Source: Homarus americanus
Lineage: Eukaryota; Arthropoda; Malacostraca; Decapoda; Nephropidae
Length of the DNA stretch: 64,000 bases
Reading direction: 5' to 3'
Assembly (NCBI RefSeq): GCF_018991925.1
Contig: NW_024737068.1
Location: 1-64,000 of the forward strand
The stretch's first letter is position 1. Every line of letters starts with the position of its first letter. Of this stretch, positions 1-10,185 are shown piece by piece. The notes below the pieces were generated by a model that saw nothing but the letters and a program-made list of their open reading frames with translations, searched no databases and was not told the origin of the DNA. A program made the position numbers and the translations under genes.

Positions 1-104
1 AATGGTATATTCCTGGGTGATGGTTTGTTTATGTCTTCTGAGGTCAGGTAGTGATTAGTGAGTGTCAGGGTGATTAAGAAATATAAATTGATTATTGGTT
101 TCCA

Positions 105-480
105 CGATGAGAGGTTGGAGTGGGTTTTAGGGTGGGGTTGAGAGGGGGGTGGAGTGGGGTTGTGGTGAGGTGGGGAGGGTGGAGTGGGGGTTGTATGGAG
201 TGAGGTGAGAGGGTGGAGTGGGGTTTTCTGGGTGAGGTGTGAGGTTGGAGTGGGTGCAGGAGAAAGGGAGGTGAGGTGTCTTGGAGGTTGGGGATGGATG
301 GGTGGGGGGTTGTGGGTGAGAAGGGGTGAAAGTGGGGGTGTGTTGAGAAGGGGGTGGAGTGAGATGGGGGATAAGAGGGATGGGTTGTGGTGGGTGAGAG
401 GAAAGGAAGGTAGGTTGGGGGGGAGGGGGGGGTATTAAATTGTTAGTGGGGGGGGGATGAGAGGGATGGAGTGGGAGGTG
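105..480. repeat. Degenerate G/T-rich minisatellite
   Basis: The top strand is almost free of C and repeats variants of gaggt-ggagtgggg-ttgtgggtgag with irregular spacing of roughly 25-40 bp. No unit is exact, so this is an old or fast-drifting array. Short open frames across it are rich in Gly, Trp and Val and are products of composition, not genes. Confidence 0.6.
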
Positions 481-574
481 TGTGTGTCGGCGTCAGGAGT
501 CTTTGAACTTGTCTGGTTAAGTAGACAATAGTACACACCTGCCATTTAAGCCTGAAGTGTTTGTGATGGAAGGA

Positions 575-2053
575 TGACTCAGCACAAACACTCACTCCTA
601 ACACAAAGCACTCTGGCAAACACTGGAGACAAGCACTCACAACAAAGGACTGGAGACACAAGCACTCACATCAAACACTGGAGACACAACTCACAACCCA
701 AGCACTGGAGACAAGCACTCTAACTTTAAGCACGGACAAGCACTCTGTGACACACTGGAGACACAAGCACTCTGGCAAAGCACTCACAACACAAGCACTG
801 GAGACACAAGCACTCCACAACTCAAGCACTCTAGCACAAGCACTGGAGACAAGCACTCCCACAACCCAAGCACTGGAGACCTGGCCTCTGGCCCAAAGCT
901 TTGGAACACAAGCACTCACAAGCTCAAGCACTGGAGACAAGCACTCTGGCCAAGCACTGGAGACACAAGCACTCTGGCCAAGCACTGGAACCAAGCACTC
1001 CTAGCCCAAAACACTGGAACAGGCACTCACAGCCCAAGCACCTGGGACACAAGCCTCCTGGCACCGAGCACTGGAGACAAGCACTCACAACCCAAGCACT
1101 GGAGACAAAGAGCACTCACAGCTCAAGCACTGGAGACACAAGCACTCTAGCCAAGCACTGGAGACAAGCACTCAAAACCCAAGCACTGGATACACAAGTA
1201 CTGGAGACACAAGCACTCTGGCTTAAGCACTGGGGACAAGCACTCACCAACTCAAGCACTGGAGACACAAGCACTCCTAGCCCAAGCACTGGACACACAA
1301 GCCTCCTGGCAAGCACTGGAACACAAACTCTGGCCAAGCACTGGAGACACAAGCACTCCTGGCCCAAGCACTGGAGACACAAGCACTCAACTCAAGCACT
1401 GGAGATTAAGCACTCTGGCCAAGCACTGGAACACAAGCACTCACAACCCAAGCACTGGAGACACAAGCACTGACAACTCAAGCACTGGAGACTAGCACTC
1501 TGGCAAGCACTGGAGACAAGCACTCTAGCCAAGCACTGGAGACAAGCACTCTGGCAAGCACTGGATGCACAAGTACTGGAGACACAAGCACTCTAGCAAG
1601 CACTTTGGAGACACAAGCACTCACAACAAAGGACTGGAGACAAGCACTCTAGCCCAAGCACTGGAGACACAAGCCTCTAGCCAAGCACTGGATACACACA
1701 AGTACTGGAGACACAAGCACTCAACCTTAAGCACTGGAGATACAAGCACTCACAACACAAACACTGCAGTCAAGTGCTGGAGACACAAGCACTCAACACA
1801 AGCACTGGAGACACAAGCACTCACAATCCAAGCACTGGATACACAAGTACCAGAGACACAAGCACTCAACCCAAGCACTGGAGACACAAGTACTGGAGAC
1901 ACAAGCATTCAACACAAGCACTGGAGACTAGCACTCCACAACCCAAGCACTTTGGAACACAAGCACTCACAACCCAAGCACTGGAGACAAGCACTCACAA
2001 CCCAAGCACTGGAGACAAAGCACTTGAGGCACAAACACTCACAAAAGATTTAA
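575..2053. repeat. ~30 bp minisatellite (CAAGCACTGGAGACA unit), about 50 copies
   Basis: The unit is built from two half-units, caagcactggagacac and caagcactc, followed by a variable linker (tggcc, acaaccc, ctagcc). Variants are interspersed and units range from about 20 to 33 bp. Because the unit length is often a multiple of three and lacks stops, long repetitive frames run through it on both strands (up to 190 codons reading ETQALETQ-like). These have no start context, no non-repetitive flank and no recognisable domain, so I do not call a gene. Confidence 0.9.
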
Positions 2054-2056
2054 GGT

Positions 2057-2310
2057 AGGGCGTGTCAGAGGGTGTCAGAAGGCGTGGCACAGTGTCAGAG
2101 ATGTCAAAAAGGCGTGGCAGAGGGTGTCAGTGTCCAGAAGAGCGTGGCAGCAATTATCAGAGAGCAGACATGGGTCAATTATGAATTGAATTGGAATTTA
2201 AAAAAAAAACGTGGTGGAATTGAATTGGAATTGAAAAAATACAAAATTAAAATTAATTGAATTGAATTGGAATTGATGCTGAATTGGTGTAATGAACTTA
2301 TGTGAATTGA
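2057..2310. repeat. Two short degenerate arrays
   Basis: Bases 2057-2152 repeat ggcgtggcagagggtgtcag-like words about five times. Bases 2175-2310 are AT-rich and repeat tgaattgaattgga words. Both directly follow the large 30 bp array and resemble decayed tandem repeats. Confidence 0.55.
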
Positions 2311-3177
2311 TAAAATAATATATCATACTATCATGACTATGACAATGAAGTGCAAGACATTCGTGACCTTCTGACTGTAATTACAATATAGCACACAGTG
2401 CTGGTCTACAACAACAGAGCACTTCCCCTCTCAGACCACCACCATTGAAGAGGAACAAGTTCTTTTGCCTAGCCCTTGATCTTCTACACCAAGACCGAAT
2501 TCCATCAGAAACTGAGGTCTCACTCTACCTCAACCAGCCATGTCTACAGGAAGTGACAGGAGTGTCGAGTAGGGGTGATGGACAGTGTGGTGGTGTGCTG
2601 ACGCCCTGGTGACAGTGATGGGGTGACGCTGCTGGAGGGAGGGAAGGGAGGAAGGAATGGAAAGGGAGAGGAAAGGAGAATTGGTGAAGAATGAAGGGAA
2701 AGAGTGAAGGATGGAAGGGAAAGAAGGAAGAGAGGAAGAAGCCAGTTAAGGAGGGTGAAACTCGACTGTAACAAAAAAAATAAAGCAGTCTATGACCCTA
2801 GCTCTCCATTGTCCATACATGCAAACAGACACACACATGAATGAATCATACACACTAGACTAAGGTACAATAAGTGCATAGATTTGTCCAGATTTCGTCG
2901 AGAGAGAGAGAGAGAGAGATGTATAATACTCTTCACTGACCTCTGCCACGGCTTATTCCCTATTGTCCCTCAAAAGAAACAGTGTAATTCTCTCTTCCTC
3001 TTTCATCCCCCTCACAAAAAACTCCTTCTTTAAGACCAAATTAGCCCTGTCTGTCAGTCGTGTTGGTGTGGTGGTGGCCAACATGGAATAATTTGGTTTG
3101 GTGGTATGACTCCCCAGAACAGTGGGAATTAGTAGTAGTAGTATGTCAATATGTGTATGTGTGTGTGCTCATAGTGA
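2311..3177. other. Gene-free spacer with purine-rich and GA tracts
   Basis: I see no credible exon. The stretch contains a purine-rich patch (about 2632-2745, gggaaggaaagg words) and a (GA)n microsatellite at 2901-2919. The rest is unique AT-rich sequence. Confidence 0.5.
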
Positions 3178-3370
3178 ATTTTTTTAAATGGGCCTAGTTG
3201 ACCTTTAAATGACCAACTTCGACCTTTTAAATGGACCCAATTGACCTTTTAAGTGCATTTTTGAACCTTTAAAATTACCTTAGCAGACCCTTCAAATTAC
3301 TGCTTGGATCTTTAAAATGACCTTCATTGACCTTTTAAATGACCTCACTTGGACCTTTTAAATGTCCTCG
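3178..3370. repeat. ~22-25 bp degenerate repeat (TTGACCTTTTAAATGACC)
   Basis: Variants of ttgaccttttaaatgacc recur about eight times, separated by 4-8 variable bases. The TTTAAA core is kept while the flanks drift, which marks an old minisatellite. Confidence 0.65.
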
Positions 3371-4984
3371 ACTTGTAAAACAAACTAAGAGACCAGATGG
3401 TGACTTTAAACTACCTTGAAACCTACGTCACATGGTATAACACTATGTCAAAAGCACTAGGCCCTAACCCCACCTATCAGGAACCCTCAATATAAAATCG
3501 TATCTGATATCTTATATTTCACCTATAGGCAGTGGGCCTATGCCGTCTCTGGGCTCACTTCTATAGGGTCTGCCGGTCCAGCAGCCTGGGCCCACAGGCA
3601 CCCAGTTACCGTGTGTTGTTGCCACGAGCCACCTTAGGGAATCTTGATGGTGAAGGCTGTGTACTGGCAGGGAAGACTTATGCAAGTTGCTTCCCTGTTC
3701 GCCATACACACACAAACAAACAACAACACACACACACAAACAAACAACAACACACACACACACACATGCACACAAACAAACACACACAATTGTATCAACA
3801 CAAATAATGATGGATTATCATAATAAAAACCAAAATAATACAAATAAATTTATTATCACAATTGAAAAATAATAATCAGGCCAAATTATAGACCCTACCC
3901 CAGTGTAGCCTCATGTGGGGTGTGGCAGTGGTCAATAAGAGGTTAGGCAGTGGTGCCTTGTTACTAATCCAACATCACCAGGATGCTGTTTTTGAACTTT
4001 GGTAGGGTAAGGATCCTTCGTAGAGGCTCAAGTAACTTGGCTGGTTTTTAAGCAGTATGAGTCTCCTACAAGTATGTTTGGCATACACGCTTAAGGTCAT
4101 GCAGCTTAAAGGCCATAATGACTATCTTAGAAACCAGCATGACACCTTGACTTACTGGCTGTTGAACCTCCTGGCCCATAATCTGGTCCCCAGGCCATCT
4201 TTCACCCTATAACCATCCGCGGGTTGTGATGAGATCCTGTAGCCAGACTATTGTTCAAGTGAAGGCGACAATTAGTTCTTGGGTGGAGCATTTTGTGTCA
4301 CAAAGCCTGTAGCAGCAGGTTTGCATAACTAACGGTCTCCATGATCCGGCCAACAGCATAAATGTCTTCTTCTCTCTGCTGTAAAATTAGGGGTTGGTAC
4401 AACTCTGGAGCATACTGCAATAGCTGTATGTTCCTGAGTAGTCACGTTTGCAGCTGCTTGATTGTCTAGCATAATCCAGAAATCAATAACGTTTAATGAC
4501 CTCCCCCAGTTTGGAGCGTCTACGTTAACAACTAGGTTTATCCTTTTTGATCGCCGTGGATTAGTCCAGCTTGGGTGGATCTCCCTCATTTGTTGTACGA
4601 AAAATTAGCGCCCTAATGCTCATAAATGGCGCTATTTGAATGCCTTAAGGACATTCCCTCAACGTATGACATGATCTTGAGGTAGTCGCTACATGTGCAA
4701 GTAACTTGAGGCGCCTCCACGGTGCCCTTGAGGAGAATATTTTCCTCTTCAGCAAAACTTTTAAAGCCTGCTTTTGGCTCTTTTCATGCACAGGTTGTGC
4801 ATTTCATGCGAGACACTCCAACTACTTTGACACTCCTCCCCTAGTATTTTTCTTGGTCGCTCTCTAGCCCCTCAGCTGGAGGGACTCCTGAATAGTGAGA
4901 ACTTTGGGACTCATGTTTGATGCACTACAATGAGGATTGTAACTTGCATGACTTAGCCCACACAGAACATCCTACATCAAATAC
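3371..4984. other. Gene-free spacer with CA-rich microsatellite
   Basis: Bases 3704-3791 are a compound (CA)n/(CAAA)n microsatellite. Bases 3850-4980 are unique sequence. An 86-codon minus-strand frame (4329-4589) lies in a stretch whose base composition looks coding-like (for example phase-consistent NVDAPNWGRSLNVIDFW), but I recognise no family and it has no splice-supported neighbours. It may be a remnant of an old mobile element. Confidence 0.4.
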
Positions 4985-6795
4985 ATAATGAGAATAGAAC
5001 ACTGTAGTACTGGTGTTGTAGTGTGGTACTGGTGTGTAGTGTAGTACTCGTGGTGTAGTGAACATGTAGTACTGGTGTTATGAAAGTGAACATATAGTAC
5101 TGGTGTTTATGTAGCAGACATGTACCAGGTGTTTGTAGTGTAGTACTCGTGGTGTAGTGAACATGTAGTATTAGTGTTATGGTGGTATGTAGTACTGGTG
5201 TTTGTTGAACATATGGCTGGTGTTATAGTGAACATGTGAAAGTGTTGTAGTGAACATGTAGTATCGTGTTGTAAATCTAAGTACAGTACTGGTGTTGTGG
5301 TACGCATAGTACTGGTGTTGTATTTGAGCACGTAAGTACTGGGGTTGTAGTGGACGTAATTACTGGTGTTATGAGTAGACACGTAGTACTGGGTATTTGT
5401 AGTGAACACGCTAGTATTACTGGTGTTGTAGTGAACACGTAGTACTGGTGTTATGAGTGAACACGTAGTACTGGTGTTGTAGTGAACATGTAGTACTGGT
5501 GTTGTAGTGAACATGTCATTACTGGTGTTATCGTGAACATGTCGTACTGGTGGGCTGTAGTGAACATGTCGTACTGGTGTTGTAGTAGACATGTCGTACT
5601 GGTGTTATGTGAGTGAACATGTCGTACTGGTGTTGTAGTAGGAGCATGTCGTACCGGTGTTGTAGTGTGAACATGTCGTACTGGTGTTGTGATGAACTTA
5701 TGTCGTACTGGTGTTGTTGTAGTGAACATGTCGTACTGGTGTTGCTAGTGAACATGTCGTACTGGTGTTTATGTGATAGACATGTCATTACTGGTGTTGT
5801 AGTGAACATGTAGTGCTGGGTGTTGTAGTGAACATGGTACTGGTGTTGTAGTGAACATGTAGTACTGGTGTTATAGTGAACTTATGTAGTACTGGTGTTG
5901 CTTGGTGAACATGTAGTACTGGTGTTGTGGTGTGAATTATACTGGTGTTGTAGTGATCATGCTAGTGCGGTGTTGTAGTGAACGCATGTAGTACTGTGGT
6001 GTGGTGAACATGTGCCAGGTGTTGTAGTAGACATGTAGTACTGGTGTTGTAGTGGTTTATGTAATTACTAAGTGTTGTGATGTAATTGCTAGTGTTGTAG
6101 TGATCATGTAGTACTGGTGTTGTGGTGAACATATGAAATTGCTGGTGTGAACATGTAGTACTAGTGTTTGTAGAGTGAACATGTAGTACTAGTGTTGTGG
6201 TGATCATGTATTACTGGTGTTGTAGTAGACATAGCATTACTGGTATAGTGTGAACATGTGAGTACTGGTGTTGTAGTGAATATAGTACTGGTGTTTGTAG
6301 TACTGGTTGTTGTGCTGTGGTACTGCTGTTTGTAGTGTAGTACTGGTGTTGTAGTGAAGACATGTAGTACTGGTGTTTGTGTGTGAGTACTGGTGTTGTA
6401 GTGTGGTACTGGTGTTGTGGTGTAGTACTGCTGTTGTGGTGTAGCACTGGTGTTGTATTAAACATGTAGTACTAGTGTTGTAGTAGAACATAACCAGTAC
6501 TGGTGTTGTTGTAGTGAACATGTAGTACTGGTGTTTGTAGTAGAACATATATTTTCTGGTGTTGTAGTGTAGTACTGGTGTTTGTAGTGTGGTACTGAAT
6601 TGTTGTAGTGTAGTACTTGTGTTTGCTTGAAATTATAGCACTGAAGTGTATTAAACATATGAAGTACTAGTGTTGTGTGTGTAGTACTGGTGTTGTAGTG
6701 CAGTACTGGTGTTGTGGTGTAGTACTGGTGTTGTAGTGGAGTACTGGTGTTGTACAGTGGAGTACTAGTGTTGTGTAGTGAACATATAGTACTGT
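4985..6795. repeat. ~25 bp minisatellite (GTAGTACTGGTGTTGTAGTGAACAT), about 70 copies
   Basis: The array consists of tactggtgttgtagtgaaca units with frequent loss of the gaacat block, giving 16-30 bp spacing. The middle part (5500-5830) has the most regular units, with gtcgtactgg instead of gtagtactgg. Towards 6800 the units shorten. Minus-strand frames reading HNTSTTCS-like repeats are artefacts of the array. Confidence 0.9.
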
Positions 6796-8205
6796 TGCCA
6801 ACCAAATCCCTATGCCATAGCCTGGAGTATCAAAACCTAACCTAGCCTACCTCCACCTTAGCAACTTAATTAACCTGCGGTAATCAGCAGGGAACTTATT
6901 TAACTACTTGAAGTATCATTTAGCTCTCGTGTTTATTTATCTGACTGTGACTTAGTTTAATCTTTCTCTCATGATCTCTCTGGAGAAAAGGTCAGAGGAG
7001 GTCACCAGAGGTCTTGTAGAGTGACCTTCCAATAGTTTTGTTACTGAGATAAGTGTTGCAATTGTGGTGTGGGTTAGCTACTTGAGTGACGGCAGCATTA
7101 CTTACACAGGAACCTGGTCTTTATCATGGTGAGAAAGGCGTGTTGTGGCACCACTCTGACCACACTTGTCCCACACCTCACACTATCCCGCATCCACCCA
7201 GGTTACTGTCACACCTTCTACCCCCCTCTCTCTCACCCTCCACCCCTCCCTGGTTGGGTGTGTAGGGACACTCACCTCCCTCCTAATCCCCTAACCCCTA
7301 CTGAGGCCTACACACTTAAAAACATTTCTTTCCTCTATAAATAAATAACAATAAGAATGAGTTTTGTCTACACACTGTAAACACAAAAGCAAACAAAAAC
7401 AGTGTAGACAGAACACCACCATCCACACACCTTTCCCTTTGCATCACCATTATCCTTAGTCTCCCCAGCATCACCATCACAGAAAACAGGCACTATACAC
7501 AACACATGAATATACTTAAATTATTTAATATATATACATATATATATATATATATATTTCTCAAAACTTTTTAATTCCTATAGTTTCCAATTTTATCATA
7601 AGAAAATTTGTAGTCATTATCCTTAAAACTACTATAAAATATCTATACTTTTCCATTTGCAGAGTGGAACGGATACAGTCTTAAATGAAATAAGTGATAT
7701 TGTAGTGGAGTTGTACTGTAACGTCGTGCACACAGGAGAATGCTACTGTAGCAGACAAGACACACTCACCGTGGAAAGTAACACTGACTGTGAAAAACAA
7801 CCGCGCCAATATCACCCAAAAGATCAACTCGATACATTCACTTAGCACCAGTTAGTTTACGAATACTATTACACGGGCCTTTGTAAACGTACAAACGATA
7901 ACTTGTCGAGATTTGTACGAGTGTCTATCTGGGATTATGACTCACTGATATTCTGATACTGGGTTTCATTTTACTTATGTTTTCGCTCTATCCACTTCAA
8001 ATCTCATAATACCCACATTGTTACGTAATGTAATTATACATATTTAGCACAGAGTGGTAGATTATATTCACCGTGTTAGCCCCCTGAGAAAGTGCTGCTG
8101 GCTAACACGTGGCTGAAATGAGATTAACCCAGAGTGGACGGACAACTAACATACACACGCATACAGACAGCCAGCACGGGTGTAACGCGACCATCTTCAT
8201 CGTCA
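6796..8205. other. Spacer without a confirmed gene
   Basis: This is unique sequence with a (TA)n patch near 7530-7555. A 3' splice-site-like tttccatttgcag ends at 7661 and is followed by a 61-codon open frame to a TAG stop at 7843-7845 containing several Cys residues (CNVVHTGECYC). It could be a terminal exon, but no partner exon is evident. A 72-codon frame starting at 7126 is Pro/Thr-rich and unsupported. Confidence 0.3.
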
Positions 8206-8915
8206 CAGGTGGGTGGAATGGGGTGGTGGAGAGAGAGAGAGAGAGGGTGCAGGGGAGGGAGGGTGGGGGTGGGAGAGGGAGGTGGCAGGGAGGGAGGTGG
8301 GGGGGTGAGAGAGAGAGAGAGGGGTGGGGGTTGAGGTGTGTGTGGGAGAGAGACAGGATGTGGTGGTAGGGAAGTTAGGAAAGTGTGAAAGAGTGTGTAG
8401 GTGGAAATGTCTTCAGTGTTGATAATGAGGAGGGGGAGGAGGGGAAGGAAGGAGGAGGAAGGAAGGAGGAGAGTGTGGGGAAGGAGGGGGTGTGGGGAGG
8501 TGGGAAAGGAAGGAGGGAGGGAAAGGGAGGGAGAGGGGAGGAGGGAGGGAGGGAGGGAGGGAGGAGAGGGAGGGGTGTGGGGAGGGAAGGGGGGTGTGGG
8601 GAGGGGTGGGGAAGGGAAGGGAGGGGGAGGGAAGGAGGGGGAGAGTGTGGGGGAGAGAGAGGGGGAGGGAGGGAGGGAGGAGGGAAGGAAGGAGAAGGGA
8701 GGGGTGTGGGGGAGGGGGAGGGAAGGAGGGAGAGAGTGTGGGGAGGGAGGGAGAGAGTGTGGGAAGGATAGAGAGTGTGGAGGGGGGAGGGAAAGGAAGG
8801 GTGTGGAAGAGGGAAGGGAGGGGAAGGAGAATGTGAGAAGGTGAGAAACTATGTGGGAGGGGGGAGGGAAGGAGAGAGAATGCCTGGAAGGGGGGGGGAG
8901 GGAGGGAGAGTGCTT
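8206..8915. repeat. ~700 bp purine-only (G/A) tract
   Basis: The top strand is almost exclusively G and A with scattered gtgtgg interruptions, built from aggga, gagag and gggag words. It is low-complexity sequence. Long frames on both strands (for example a Ser/Pro/His-rich minus frame over 8124-9290) reflect base composition only. Confidence 0.85.
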
Positions 8916-8990
8916 GAGTATAACTATTAGATTAACGCCTGGAATCTGGGTACTTTGCCTAGTGAGAGGAGGTGAGTGAGTGTGTGAGGT

Positions 8991-8994
<4 letters not shown>

Positions 8995-9034
<40 letters not shown>

Positions 9035-9110
9035 TGAGTGGTGAGTGAGAGTGTGTGTGTGTGTGTGTGTGTGTGCTGAGTGGTGGGTGAGGTGTGTGTG
9101 TGTGTGTGGA
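8995..9110. repeat. (GT)n microsatellite cluster
   Basis: Three GT runs are separated by gtgagtggtgagtgaga-type interruptions. It adjoins the purine tract. Confidence 0.9.
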
Positions 9111-9299
9111 GTGGACAAGATGAGCAGCAGGGGAGGGGGAGGAGGGGGGAACGGAGGGAAGGAGAGGAGGAAGAGAGAAGGGGGAAGGGTGGCCTCTTTT
9201 CGTAATATAAGTGGAAGATGGAGCGTGAAAGCAGTCAGAGAGAGAGGTCGACTGCAGAAAGAATCTCATCAACACACAGAAATTGTGCACCTAATATAT

Positions 9300-9565
9300 A
9301 CAAACAGATCTTACACCCTCAACAACAACAGCAACCACCACCACCCACCACAACTACCCGCACACACACACACAACCACCACCACAAACACTTACCACCT
9401 GCAATCACTACTACCACTACTCCACCACCAACACCACCATCACCCCGACACCATCACCACCGCCACCACAACTACCACACACACACAACCACCTGCACAA
9501 ACAACACCACCACCACAATCACTACTATCACTACTCCACCACCAACACCATCACCACTACCACAT
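9300..9565. repeat. CAC/ACC-rich low-complexity tract
   Basis: The top strand is dominated by caccac, aacaac and cacaca words. Open frames here read His/Thr/Pro repeats and carry no domain. Simple-sequence DNA is the best explanation. Confidence 0.75.
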
Positions 9566-9935
9566 ATCTGGATCCCTGTAGTAATTAGTACCTGTGGGAC
9601 TCTCAGCTACACACCTTCAGGAAAACTCTAATGCGGGGAGGGAGGTGTTATGTGAGAGCAGATAAGCCCCAACCAATGATGACTGTGTTGATACTATGAC
9701 AGCAGGCCGTGGTGTTGGTTGACGAAGGAGAGAGATACCTAACCTAACCAACTAAACCTAACCTAACTTCCCTACCCTACCCTACCTAACCCACCACTCC
9801 ACCAGGTACAGTAAGTGATCATGGTGTTCGTTATCTCCAGGTGTTAGAGCAGCTCCAATAAATGCACCAGTTTTATGTAGAGACGGTCAGGGTCTTCCCC
9901 CGCTCTGTGTTTGCTACCACCACAAACACCTTACA

Positions 9936-10114
9936 AGACCACAGGGAGCACATACGGGCGTCTTAAGTCCACAGGGAGCACATACGGGCGTCTTAAGACC
10001 ACAGGGAGCACATACGGGCGTCTTAAGACCACAGGGAGCACATACGGGCGTCTTAAGACCACAGGAACATACGGGCGTCTTAAGACCACAGGGAGCACAT
10101 ACAAGCGTCTTAAG
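9936..10114. repeat. 30 bp minisatellite, six copies
   Basis: Six head-to-tail units of agaccacagggagcacat plus acgggcgtctta are nearly identical. The fifth copy lacks gagc and the sixth has acaagc in place of acgggc. Units abut with no unique spacers, so this is not CRISPR-like. The core is related to the larger array that follows. Confidence 0.92.
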
Positions 10115-10185
10115 ACCACACAGGCACCTTTGAGGGTTAGATTAGGAGCGTGTGAGACTACATAGGGACGCCTTATACCAGAGAG

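Noticed and set aside
901..1473. 190-codon repetitive frame as a repeat protein
   Set aside because: It lies entirely inside a minisatellite, has neighbours open in other frames, and has no unique N- or C-terminus.
8124..9290. 388-codon minus-strand open frame
   Set aside because: It is made of Ser/Pro/His/Thr repeats produced by the purine tract and GT microsatellites. There is no domain, and composition alone explains it.
9936..10114. CRISPR-like array
   Set aside because: Units abut without unique spacers and the DNA is eukaryotic. It is a minisatellite.
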